DNA from: Sinomonas atrocyanea
Lineage (GTDB): Bacteria > Actinomycetota > Actinomycetes > Actinomycetales > Micrococcaceae
Length of the DNA: 64,000 nt
Reading direction: 5' to 3'
Assembly: GCF_001577305.1 (NCBI RefSeq)
Contig: NZ_CP014518.1
Span: 1,116,001 to 1,180,000, forward strand
In this document: positions 56,632-64,000 of the stretch, one piece after another
Layout of the letters: each line of letters starts with the position of its first letter
Numbering within the stretch: the first letter of the stretch is position 1
Made by a program: the position numbers and the translations under genes
The notes under the pieces: model-generated
What the model saw: the letters and a program-made list of their open reading frames with translations, nothing else
Database searches by the model: none
Told to the model about the DNA's origin: nothing

Positions 56632-59600
56632 CTAGACGGTGGCGTAGATGGTCGTCGGGGACCGGCGCTCTGCGGTGCGTGCGGCGTCGACCGTCATTCT
56701 GGCGGGGTCGATCACCACTCCGTAGTCACGCTCGGCGGCCTCGAGGGTGGTGAAGCCGTCGAGGACGTCTTCGAGGACCTTCTCCGGATCCCGCCGGTGC
56801 GGGTCGCCGAAGCCGCCGCCGCTCGGAACGGTGATCTGGAGGGAGTCGCCTGCCAGCAGCTGGCGACCCGTGACCTTGGACGGCCAGGATTCCTCGCCGG
56901 CGCGGCCAGGGTTCTTCACGAGCGAGCCGTTGAGGCCTTCGTGCCCTCCGCACGCGCCCCACGGCACGTCCGACTCGTGGCGTTCGCCCTCGCAGGTGAT
57001 TACGGTGTCCGTGAGGAAGGTGTTCTCCCGGACAATGCCGATTCCTCCGCGGAACTCACCGGCGGCCGCCGGCTCGGGCCGCAGCTCGTAGCGGTCGGTC
57101 CGCATCGGGAACCGCCACTCGAGCTCCTCGATCGGGTTGTTGCGGGTGTTGGCGATGAGGTTGTCCACGGAGTCCGGCCCGTCGCTCGTGGCGCGGGCGC
57201 CGTAGGAGCCTTCGTTGACCTCGAGGTACACCCAGTACTCGCCCTGCTTCTCGTCCCATCCCGAGTAGGAGATGAAGTGGATGTGGGCGGAGTTGCCAGC
57301 GGTGACGCGGTCGGGAATGACCGGGGCGAGGGCCCGGAGGGCAAGGTCGACGGCGCGCTGAACCTGGGAAAATCGCGAGAAGGTCGCAGCCGGGTACTTC
57401 GGGTTGAAGATGGTGCCCTCCGGGGCGATCACCTTCAGCGGCTTGAGCATCCCCTCGTTCTGCGGTACGAACACCGGGAACGCGACCTCGTCGAGGAACA
57501 TCATCCGCGTGATGAAGGTGAACGCGGAGACCGTGGTGCCCTCGAAGGCACAGTTGTAGGCGGTGGGCACTTGTTCGGAGGACCCGGTGAGGTCGTAGGT
57601 GATCTCGTCGCCCTGCACGATCACCTTCACCGCGATCGGCAGTTTCTTGCCGTAGTTGCGGCCGTCGTCGTCCAGATAACCGACTTCGGTCTCGTAGACG
57701 CCGTCCGGGATCTTGGCGATCTCCTGGCGCAGCATCCGCTCCGAGTAGTCGATCCAGCTCTGGCCGGCATCGCGCACCGCGTCGAAGCCGTACCTCTCGA
57801 TGAGGGCGAGATAGCGGGCCTTGGCCAGCTCGCAGGCTGCGATCATCGCTTGGAAGTCGCCCTCGTTGGAGGTAGGCGTCCGGGTGTTGTTGAGGATGTG
57901 GCGGATCAGCGATTCCTGTCGCACGCCCTTCTCGTAGACCTTGACAGCGCGGAAGATGGTGCCCTCGGACTGGATGTCCTGGATGTCCACCATCAGGCCG
58001 GAGTAGGCGCCGCCGTTGTCGATCAGCTGGCCAGAGGCGCCGGCGAAGCCCACGAGCTGGCCGTCGTGGAAGATCGGTTCAATGATCGCCACGTCGGGGG
58101 AATGGGTGGCGCCGAGGTATGGGTCATTGTGAAGGATGACGTCGCCCTCATGGATGTCGTCGCCGAGGACCGAGATGACGCCCTTGACGATCTTGGGCAT
58201 GGAGCCCATGAACATCGGCGTGGAGTCGGACTCGGCCAGCACATTGCCGTCCCTGTCGAACAGGCCCGCGCCGAGGTCTTCGGACTCTCGGATGATCGAG
58301 GAGTAGGCCATGCGGAACAGCACCGAGGCCATTTCCTTCGCTGCGGAATTCAGCGCGCCGCCTATCACACGCATCAGGATCGGGGTGGCGAGCTTCTCGG
58401 CGGTCTGGGTGGCGGCCGGGCACTCGATGACGAGGTTGCCGGCCGGGTCCACGGTTCCGGAGAATCTCGGGGGAACAACAACGGTGGAGTCGTACTGCTC
58501 GATGATGGCGGGGCCAACGAAGGTGGTGCCCACTCCCATCTTGTCGCGGTCGTAGAAGCCGGTGTCCACGGTGACGGGCTTGCCATCCTGCTCGAACGTC
58601 ACCGGGCGGGTCTCCACGAGCGCTTCCGCGAGGGAACCGGACGTCGTCGCTTCCGGCGTGGGCAGCTCGTCCATCACGGCGCTGGCGTCGACGCGGATGT
58701 TGATGACTTCCACGGCGCCGTCCTTGAAGCGGTGGCCGTACTCCTCGAAGTGGGCGTCGTGGAAGGAGGCTTCGGCCTTCTCCAGCCAGGCCTGGTCGAC
58801 CGGCCCTTCGGGTGCAACGAAGCGGATCTCGTACCCCTGACCCTCGTAGCGCGCGTCGGCGAGCCAGACGAGCTTGCGTCGCCCGGCGGGCACGTCCTCG
58901 GCGTCGAGCTGCGCGTTGGCCTCCCGCTCCAGCGCCTCGTAGGAGGCCTGAATGGCGGCGGGGTCTGCGTTGGCGAACGTGAACCGTCGGGTCGCGACGA
59001 ACTCGTACTTCTCGTCGGTGGCCAGCAGGCCCGTGGCGGCAATGATGCCCGGGTGGGCCGGAATCAGCACCTTCGGGACCTCGAGCTCGGCCGCGATCTC
59101 GCAGGCGAACAGGGCACCGGCACCGCCGGCGGCGACCAGGGTGAAGTCGCGCGGATCGTAACCGCGGCGTACGGAGTTCTGCTCGATCGCCTGGGTCATG
59201 CCGAACTTCTGGATCTGCAGGGCGCCGAGTGCAGCCTCCTCGATGCTCATGTCGAGGCGGTCTGCGACCTTGGCCATCGCGGCCCGGGCGGCGTCGACGT
59301 CGAGCTTCATGTCGCCGCCGGCAAGACTGCGACGGGCGCGCATGCGTCCGAGGATGAGCTGGGCGTCGGTCGACGTCGGCTCCGTGCCGCCACGGCCATA
59401 GCAGACCGGACCCGGGACGGCGCCCGCCGACTGGGGGCCGACGCGGAAGACCCCTCCGGCGTCGACATAGGCGATGGAGCCACCGCCAGCACCGATGGTG
59501 TCGATGTCCACCATGGGCACCATCGCCTGGTGGTCGCCGATCTTGGTGTCCAGCAGGTGGCGCATGCGCAGTTCACCCTGATAGGCGACGCCGATGTCCG

Positions 59601-60486
59601 CCGAGGTCCCTCCGATGTCCAAGGTGACGACGTTCTCGAAGCCGGACTGGCGACCGGCCCACATGCCCCCGATCAGGCCGCCGACTGGTCCGGACATCAT
59701 CAGCGTGACGGGCCTCTTGGCGGCCTCTTTGATCGGCACCATGCCGCCTGAGGACTGCATGAGGAGGACCTCGCGCTGGTAACCGAGCGCCCTGACCTGG
59801 GAGGCGAGCCGGGCGAGGTACCTGGAAACCTTGGGTCCCACGAAGGCGTTGAGCGCGGTGGTGGAGAACCGCTCGTACTCCCGGTACAGCGGCACGATGT
59901 CGCTCGAGAGGGAGAGGTAGGCCTCGGGGAACTCTTCGGCCACGATCTCCCCGATCCGCTGCTCGTGGGCGGGGTTGAGGTAGGAGTGCAGGAGGCAGAC
60001 CGCGATGGCCTCGACGCCGGCGTCCCTGAGCTGGCGGACGCGCTCGCGGACCTCGTCGGTGTCCAGGGGGATGAGGACATCCCCGTTCGGGGCAGTGACT
60101 CGCTCTTTGACGGTGAGACGATGACGGCGCTTGATGAGGGGCTTGGTCTGCCACGGCATGTCCTGCTGGAGCGAGAAGTTGTGCGGCTTCTTGTGCCGAG
60201 CGATGTGCAGGATGTCCCGGAAGCCCTCCGTGGTGATCATGCCTACTTCGGCGCCGGTGTGCGTCAGGGCGATGTTCGTCGCCACCGTGGTGCCGTGCAC
60301 GAGCTGGTCGATCTCGGCGAGGTCGGTGCCGGCTTTGGCGACGAGCCGCTGGAGGCCCTCGATGACGGCCTCAGACGGATCGTGCGGAGTGGAGGGCACC
60401 TTCTCGATGACAGCCCTCCCGGCTTCATCGTCGGAGAAGTAGAGGTCGGTGAATGTGCCGCCGACGTCGACGCCGATACGCTTCAT
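56632..60486 (-). CDS. N-methylhydantoinase (ATP-hydrolysing), fused HyuA-HyuB
   Basis: 1284-aa enzyme predicted to open N-methylhydantoin to N-carbamoylsarcosine with ATP (EC 3.5.2.14). Residues about 1-690 are a HyuA/oxoprolinase A-type domain: VDVGGTFTDLYFSDDEAGRA (nucleotide-binding), QLVHGTTVATN, TLDIGGTSADI, GAGGGSIAYVD. Residues about 700-1270 are the HyuB-type half: MRVIGGALNSAAKEMASVLF, HEGDVILHNDPYLGATHSPD, VPSGGGFGDPHRRDPE. In many bacteria these are two genes. ATG preceded by AAAGGAAAG. It carries its own terminator and an upstream divergent IclR regulator. Confidence 0.95.
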   Translation of the reverse strand: MKRIGVDVGGTFTDLYFSDDEAGRAVIEKVPSTPHDPSEAVIEGLQRLVAKAGTDLAEIDQLVHGTTVATNIALTHTGAEVGMITTEGFRDILHIARHKKPHNFSLQQDMPWQTKPLIKRRHRLTVKERVTAPNGDVLIPLDTDEVRERVRQLRDAGVEAIAVCLLHSYLNPAHEQRIGEIVAEEFPEAYLSLSSDIVPLYREYERFSTTALNAFVGPKVSRYLARLASQVRALGYQREVLLMQSSGGMVPIKEAAKRPVTLMMSGPVGGLIGGMWAGRQSGFENVVTLDIGGTSADIGVAYQGELRMRHLLDTKIGDHQAMVPMVDIDTIGAGGGSIAYVDAGGVFRVGPQSAGAVPGPVCYGRGGTEPTSTDAQLILGRMRARRSLAGGDMKLDVDAARAAMAKVADRLDMSIEEAALGALQIQKFGMTQAIEQNSVRRGYDPRDFTLVAAGGAGALFACEIAAELEVPKVLIPAHPGIIAATGLLATDEKYEFVATRRFTFANADPAAIQASYEALEREANAQLDAEDVPAGRRKLVWLADARYEGQGYEIRFVAPEGPVDQAWLEKAEASFHDAHFEEYGHRFKDGAVEVINIRVDASAVMDELPTPEATTSGSLAEALVETRPVTFEQDGKPVTVDTGFYDRDKMGVGTTFVGPAIIEQYDSTVVVPPRFSGTVDPAGNLVIECPAATQTAEKLATPILMRVIGGALNSAAKEMASVLFRMAYSSIIRESEDLGAGLFDRDGNVLAESDSTPMFMGSMPKIVKGVISVLGDDIHEGDVILHNDPYLGATHSPDVAIIEPIFHDGQLVGFAGASGQLIDNGGAYSGLMVDIQDIQSEGTIFRAVKVYEKGVRQESLIRHILNNTRTPTSNEGDFQAMIAACELAKARYLALIERYGFDAVRDAGQSWIDYSERMLRQEIAKIPDGVYETEVGYLDDDGRNYGKKLPIAVKVIVQGDEITYDLTGSSEQVPTAYNCAFEGTTVSAFTFITRMMFLDEVAFPVFVPQNEGMLKPLKVIAPEGTIFNPKYPAATFSRFSQVQRAVDLALRALAPVIPDRVTAGNSAHIHFISYSGWDEKQGEYWVYLEVNEGSYGARATSDGPDSVDNLIANTRNNPIEELEWRFPMRTDRYELRPEPAAAGEFRGGIGIVRENTFLTDTVITCEGERHESDVPWGACGGHEGLNGSLVKNPGRAGEESWPSKVTGRQLLAGDSLQITVPSGGGFGDPHRRDPEKVLEDVLDGFTTLEAAERDYGVVIDPARMTVDAARTAERRSPTTIYATV

Positions 60487-60538
60487 GTGGCTTTCCTTTC
60501 GATCGCTCCGCCCTGGGGCCGGCGGAAACGGGATGTTG

Positions 60539-60675
60539 TTGCTTTCCCGTCAAGCTAGTTGGGCGCTGAGCAACGTGGGTTTCGAACAGGTAAGACGTTT
60601 CGCACGTGAGCTGAATCACATATGCTGTTGCTGTGCTCCCAAAGTAGTTGCTTGGATAGCACCGCACAAGAGGTC
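60539..60675 (-). promoter_or_regulatory. Promoter of N-methylhydantoinase with IclR-type operators
   Basis: Minus strand: -35 TTGTGC, 17-bp spacer, -10 TACTTT, at the same positions as in the amidase promoter. Operators: TTGCTTGGATAGCAC (60648-60662, one mismatch, filling the spacer), TTGCTGTGCTCCCAA (60628-60642, half conserved, 20 bp away), TTGGGCGCTGAGCAA (60559-60573), and a weak TTGCTTTCCCGTCAA (60539-60553). The same stretch is upstream of iclR2 and may mediate its autoregulation. Confidence 0.78.
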
Positions 60676-60738
60676 ACGCCGAGATGACACAGGACTCTAA
60701 GATGAGAGCCACGCACCCGGCCGGAAGAGGAGTGGACC

Positions 60739-61545
60739 GTGGCAGGACGACCGCGCACCAGTGATGACGCACCCCAGGGGGCGGCGGCGTCCCTTCTCAA
60801 CGGCCTCGGCGTGCTCGAGGCGTTCTCCATCGAGAAGCCCGTGCTCGGGGTCACGGAGATCGCCCAGAAGGTCGGTCTGCACAAGAGCACCGTCTCGCGG
60901 ATCCTGACTGGACTCGCCGATGCCGGCTACGTGCAGCGCGACGAGGCCACCGGGAGATACCGGCTCGGGCTCGGCCTGCTCGCCCTCTCCGGACCGCTCC
61001 TGGCCGACCTCGACGTGCGGCGGGCGGCGCTTCCCTACCTCGAGGACCTCACCGAGCGGACGGGGGAGACGAGCGCGCTCGCGGTGTGGAACGGCCAGGA
61101 GGCTGTTGTCGTCGAGCAGGTTCCGAGCCCGCACCAGGTCAAGCACACCGCGTCGATCGGGACGCGGTACAACAAGTTCGCCTCGTCGTCAGTGCGGGTG
61201 TTCCTCGCGGGTCTGGCCGAGGGCGCTGTGCGCGAACTGATCGGCTCGGGCGCCGTGCTGGTGGGTGCGCCCTACGACAGCGACGCTGCGGCGGCGGCAG
61301 AGCTCGCCGCGGTGGAGAAGGCGGGCGTGGCTGTCAATGACGGGGCGACGACCCCCGAGGAATTCGGTGTCTCGGCGCCCGTGTGGGATTACCGGGGGCG
61401 CATGGCCGGATGCGTGACGGCATCCGCTCCCCGCACACGCGTGCAGGGCGAGGTCGCGGCCGAGCTCGCCGCGGCGGTGATGGAGGCGGCTGCCGGCGTC
61501 TCGGCCCGCCTCGGGTACGGGGCGAAGCGCGCCGCGGAGGCCTGA
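60739..61545 (+). CDS. IclR-family regulator 2 (N-methylhydantoin side)
   Basis: 268 aa. Winged helix: LLNGLGVLEAFSIEKPVLGV and EIAQKVGLHKSTVSRILTGL. Effector domain with ERTGETSALAVWNGQEAVVV, NDGATTPEEFGVSAPVWD. Paralogue of the regulator at 44119-44922 with shared GPLLADLDVRR and HQVKHT. It is divergent from N-methylhydantoinase and the palindromes lie between them, the usual IclR arrangement. Likely repressor or activator of the hydantoin route; inducer may be N-methylhydantoin, N-carbamoylsarcosine or sarcosine. GTG start. Confidence 0.92.
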   Translation: MAGRPRTSDDAPQGAAASLLNGLGVLEAFSIEKPVLGVTEIAQKVGLHKSTVSRILTGLADAGYVQRDEATGRYRLGLGLLALSGPLLADLDVRRAALPYLEDLTERTGETSALAVWNGQEAVVVEQVPSPHQVKHTASIGTRYNKFASSSVRVFLAGLAEGAVRELIGSGAVLVGAPYDSDAAAAAELAAVEKAGVAVNDGATTPEEFGVSAPVWDYRGRMAGCVTASAPRTRVQGEVAAELAAAVMEAAAGVSARLGYGAKRAAEA

Positions 61546-61557
61546 CCCGGCCCCCGC

Positions 61558-61636
61558 GTACCCGGAAACCGAAATGGGCCGCGAGATGCGTACCCGGAAC
61601 CCGAAAAGGGCCACGAGATGCGTACCCGAAACGGGG
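61558..61636. repeat. Tandem 32-bp form of the dispersed repeat
   Basis: Units 61558-61589 and 61590-61621 are two 32-bp copies beginning GTACCCGGAA and ending CGAGATGC; a third, partial copy (GTACCCGAAACGGGG) follows to 61636. Each is an inverted-orientation relative of the arms at 18229-18425, retaining ACGAGATGCGTACCCGAAAC. It lies between the convergent iclR2 and gntR genes. Confidence 0.82.
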
Positions 61637-61656
61637 AGGGCGGGGGAGGGGCGGGG

Positions 61657-62319
61657 TCAGAGGACGGTGCGGATCGTCGCCTCGAAGCTCGTGACGTGCT
61701 CGAGTGCCAGGCGGCTTGCGGCCTCGACGTCGCCGTCGGCGATCGCGCGCAGCAGCTCGGCGTGCTCGTGGATGTGCCCGGCCACCGAAGGGACCTTGTC
61801 CAGGACCAGGCACCAGATGCGGGTCGCGAGGTTGTCGTAGCGGATGAGGGCATCCGTGAGGTGCGGGTTGCCGGCGGCGGCGTAGATGAGCCGGTGCACC
61901 GTGATGTCGTAGCGCATGAGCTCGCGCTGGTCGATCGGCTCGCGCAGGGCCTCGATGGCGTCCGCGGTCTCCCGCAGCCGGGTCCTCATCGCCGCTGAGG
62001 CGTCCCGGGCCGCCCGCCGGGCCGCGAGCGGCTCGAGCTGCTCGCGGATCTCCGAGACGTCGGCCAGCTCGGTGATGTCCACGGCGGTCGCGAACGTGCC
62101 GCGGCGCGGGTAGGAGACCACGAGGCGGTCCACCTCGAGCCGCTTGAGCGCCTCGCGCACGGGGGTGCGCCCCACGCCGAGCTCCGCGGCGAGCGCCGTG
62201 TCGTTGATGGGCGCGCCCGGCTTGATCTCGAGCATGATCAGCCGGTCGCGGAGTGTCAGGTACGCCTGCTCCGCCAGCGAGACCGCCGACGCCGCATCCT
62301 CCAGTGCTGTGACCGTCAC
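61657..62319 (-). CDS. GntR-family regulator with FCD effector domain
   Basis: 220 aa. N-terminal winged helix: LRDRLIMLEIKPGAPINDTA and AAELGVGRTPVREALKRLEV. C-terminal all-helical FCD domain (about 90-215) with metal-binding His-type positions in YDITVHRLIYAAAGN and HIHEHAELLRAI. FCD proteins sense small organic acids or amino acids. GTG start with GGAAGGAGG about 8-9 nt upstream. It is divergent from glyA-soxB, so it probably controls sarcosine catabolism in response to a related ligand. Confidence 0.92.
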   Translation of the reverse strand: MTVTALEDAASAVSLAEQAYLTLRDRLIMLEIKPGAPINDTALAAELGVGRTPVREALKRLEVDRLVVSYPRRGTFATAVDITELADVSEIREQLEPLAARRAARDASAAMRTRLRETADAIEALREPIDQRELMRYDITVHRLIYAAAGNPHLTDALIRYDNLATRIWCLVLDKVPSVAGHIHEHAELLRAIADGDVEAASRLALEHVTSFEATIRTVL

Positions 62320-62381
62320 CTTCCGCCTCCTTCCGGGACTGCTTGACTCCGTGTGATCTCAACCATACTATCGATCGCAGA

Positions 62382-62406
62382 ACTAATATATCAGTTGATT
62401 ATTAGT
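62382..62406. promoter_or_regulatory. Nested palindromes in the gntR-glyA region
   Basis: Outer arms ACTAATA (62382-62388) and TATTAGT (62400-62406) enclose ATCAGTTGAT (62390-62399), itself a near-perfect palindrome. This is the most AT-rich stretch of the gap and lies 35 nt before the glyA ribosome site. Probable operator for the divergent GntR protein. Confidence 0.55.
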
Positions 62407-62443
62407 CAGATATCAACGTCGATGTCAGACCGAAGGAGGCATG

Positions 62444-63760
62444 ATGGAGAACCTTCTCGATCTCCCACTGACCCAGGCCGACCCCGAGGTGGCCGAGGCC
62501 ATCGCCGCCGAGCTCCGCCGGCAGCAGGGAACGCTCGAGATGATCGCGAGCGAGAACTTCGCGCCCACGGCTGTCATGGAGGCCCAGGGCTCCGTGCTGA
62601 CGAACAAGTACGCCGAGGGGTACCCGGGCAAGCGCTACTACGGCGGCTGCGAGCACGTGGACGTCATCGAGCAGCTCGCGATCGACCGGGCCAAGGCCCT
62701 GTTCGGCGCCGAGTTCGCCAACGTCCAGCCCCACTCGGGCGCCCAGGCCAACGCCGCCGCCATGCACGCGCTCATCACCCCGGGCGACACGATCATGGGC
62801 CTCGACCTCGCCCACGGCGGCCACCTCACGCACGGGATGAAGATCAACTTCTCCGGCAAGCTCTACAAGGTGGTCCCGTACCAGGTGTCCGAGAAGGACC
62901 ACCGGATCGACATGGCCGAGGTCGAGCGCCTCGCCGAGGAGCACCGGCCCCAGCTCATGATCGCGGGCTGGTCCGCCTACAGCCGCCAGCTGGACTTCGC
63001 CGAGTTCCGCCGCATCGCGGACAAGGTAGGTGCGTTCCTTCTCGTGGACATGAGCCACTTCGCCGGCCTCGTGGCCACCGGCCTGCACCCGAACCCGGTC
63101 CCGCACGCCCACGTCACCACCACGACGACGCACAAGACCTTGGGCGGCCCGCGTGGCGGGATCATCCTCACCAACGATCCCGCGATCGCCAAGAAGGTCA
63201 ACTCGGCCGTGTTCCCGGGCCAGCAGGGCGGCCCCCTCGAACACGTGATCGCCGGCAAGGCCGTGGCCTTCAAGTTCGCCGCGACCGAGGGGTTCGCCGA
63301 CCGGCAGCGCCGCACCCTCGAGGGCGCCCGCATCCTCGCCGACCGGCTCACCCAGCCGGACCTCGCGAAGGCGGGGATCGGCGTCGTCAACGGTGGCACC
63401 GACGTCCACCTGGTCCTCGTGGACCTGCGGAACTCCGAGCTGGACGGCCAGCAGGGTGAGGACCGTCTCCACCGGATCGGCATCACCGTGAACCGCAACG
63501 CCGTCCCGTTCGACCCGCGCCCCCCGATGGTCTCCTCCGGGCTGCGGATCGGCACCCCGGCGCTGGCGACCCGCGGGTTCGGCGCCGCCGAGTTCACCGA
63601 GGTCGCCGACATCATCGCGGCAGCCCTGGCTCCCGAGTTCGACGACGAGCTCGCGGCCTCGCTGCGCTCCCGCGTGGCGGTCCTCGCCGACAAGCACCCC
63701 CTCTACCCGAACCTGACCCCGGCCGAGTCCGGGGCCTCCACCGAGAACGGAGCCCAGTGA
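62444..63760 (+). CDS. glyA: Serine hydroxymethyltransferase
   Basis: 438-aa PLP enzyme interconverting serine and glycine with tetrahydrofolate. PLP lysine is Lys231 in TTTTHKTLGGPRGG; other marks are IASENFAP, NKYAEGYPGKRYYGGCE and QPHSGAQAN. ATG at 62444 is preferred over 62441 because AGGAGG then lies 4 nt upstream. It overlaps soxB by one base. In sarcosine operons this isozyme handles glycine and one-carbon units from sarcosine oxidation; a second housekeeping copy would be expected elsewhere. Confidence 0.96.
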   Translation: MENLLDLPLTQADPEVAEAIAAELRRQQGTLEMIASENFAPTAVMEAQGSVLTNKYAEGYPGKRYYGGCEHVDVIEQLAIDRAKALFGAEFANVQPHSGAQANAAAMHALITPGDTIMGLDLAHGGHLTHGMKINFSGKLYKVVPYQVSEKDHRIDMAEVERLAEEHRPQLMIAGWSAYSRQLDFAEFRRIADKVGAFLLVDMSHFAGLVATGLHPNPVPHAHVTTTTTHKTLGGPRGGIILTNDPAIAKKVNSAVFPGQQGGPLEHVIAGKAVAFKFAATEGFADRQRRTLEGARILADRLTQPDLAKAGIGVVNGGTDVHLVLVDLRNSELDGQQGEDRLHRIGITVNRNAVPFDPRPPMVSSGLRIGTPALATRGFGAAEFTEVADIIAAALAPEFDDELAASLRSRVAVLADKHPLYPNLTPAESGASTENGAQ

Positions 63761-64000
63761 TGGCGGACCTCCTGCCCGAACACCCGGACTTCCTCTGGCG
63801 CAACCCGGACCCGAAGCCCTCCTACGACGCCGTGATCGTCGGCGGCGGCGGCCACGGCCTCGCCACGGCGTACTACCTCGCGGCCCACCACGGCATGACC
63901 AACATCGCCGTCCTCGAGCGCGGCTGGCTCGCCGGCGGCAACATGGCCCGGAACACGACGATCATCCGCTCGAACTACCTGTGGGACGAGTCCGCGGCGA
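63760..64000 (+). CDS. soxB: Sarcosine oxidase beta subunit, N-terminal part (window edge)
   Basis: First 80 residues of the heterotetrameric sarcosine oxidase beta subunit, which holds FAD and the covalent FMN and oxidises sarcosine to glycine (EC 1.5.3.24). ADLLPEHPDFLWRNPDPKPS leads into the Rossmann loop AVIVGGGGHGLATAYYLA and then VLERGWLAGGNMARNTTIIR, the conserved N-terminal block of SoxB. ATG overlaps the glyA stop (TGATG), the hallmark of the glyA-soxBDAG operon; the other subunits should follow beyond the window. Confidence 0.93.
   Translation, partial: MADLLPEHPDFLWRNPDPKPSYDAVIVGGGGHGLATAYYLAAHHGMTNIAVLERGWLAGGNMARNTTIIRSNYLWDESAA

Noticed and set aside
61558..61636. 32-bp tandem repeats considered as a degenerate CRISPR
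   Set aside because: Only two and a half units, no spacers, and the sequence is clearly related to the dispersed element at 18229 and 52034.

Overview
The window is high-GC DNA with dense, short-spaced genes and frequent GTG starts. An IdeR-type DtxR regulator, c-di-AMP riboswitches ahead of cell-wall hydrolases, a WXG100 protein and an N-carbamoylsarcosine amidase that closely resembles the Arthrobacter enzyme all point to an actinobacterium of the Micrococcaceae (Arthrobacter/Sinomonas type). This is an inference from gene content; no rRNA is present. I see no prophage, insertion sequence, CRISPR array or replication origin.

Layout. 1-10 kb: RNase HI (cut by the window edge), an orphan WXG100 protein, an OmpR-type two-component pair, an XPB-like helicase with a helicase-associated partner and a small membrane protein, a cold-shock protein, DUF3027 and serC. 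10-14 kb: IdeR, then three related secreted cell-wall hydrolases, the first two each behind its own c-di-AMP (ydaO-type) riboswitch. 14-18 kb: an HNH nuclease and an overlapping molybdenum-cofactor operon (MobA-like, DUF6457, MoeA, FdhD). 18-31 kb: a GH38 alpha-mannosidase, a regulator/membrane-protein pair of unknown role, an ABC exporter, a NUDIX hydrolase, two exported phosphoesterases, tRNA-Arg(CCT) and small membrane proteins. 31-39 kb: small stress-like proteins, PcrA, an NCS1 permease and sucCD. 39-44 kb: a flavin monooxygenase flanked by repeats, a LuxR-TPR regulator, a zinc alcohol dehydrogenase and a yeast-type cytosine deaminase homologue.

44-64 kb is the most coherent region: a creatinine-to-glycine catabolic island. 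It encodes creatininase and creatinase (creatinine to creatine to sarcosine plus urea). It also encodes the second route to sarcosine: a fused ATP-dependent N-methylhydantoinase and N-carbamoylsarcosine amidase, with a candidate deaminase at the edge of the island. Both routes meet at sarcosine, and the window ends in glyA followed by the start of sarcosine oxidase beta subunit. Three MFS carriers, one NCS1 permease, two paralogous IclR regulators, a PucR regulator and a GntR regulator accompany the enzymes.

The strongest regulatory signal is a 15-bp palindrome, TTGCT-N5-AGCAA (variant TTGCG-N5-CGCAA), in the promoters of this island. The N-methylhydantoinase and N-carbamoylsarcosine amidase promoters share a 51-bp gap-free homologous block holding two such sites exactly 20 bp apart. 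Elsewhere, several unexplained dispersed repeats and an over-represented 13-mer deserve attention.
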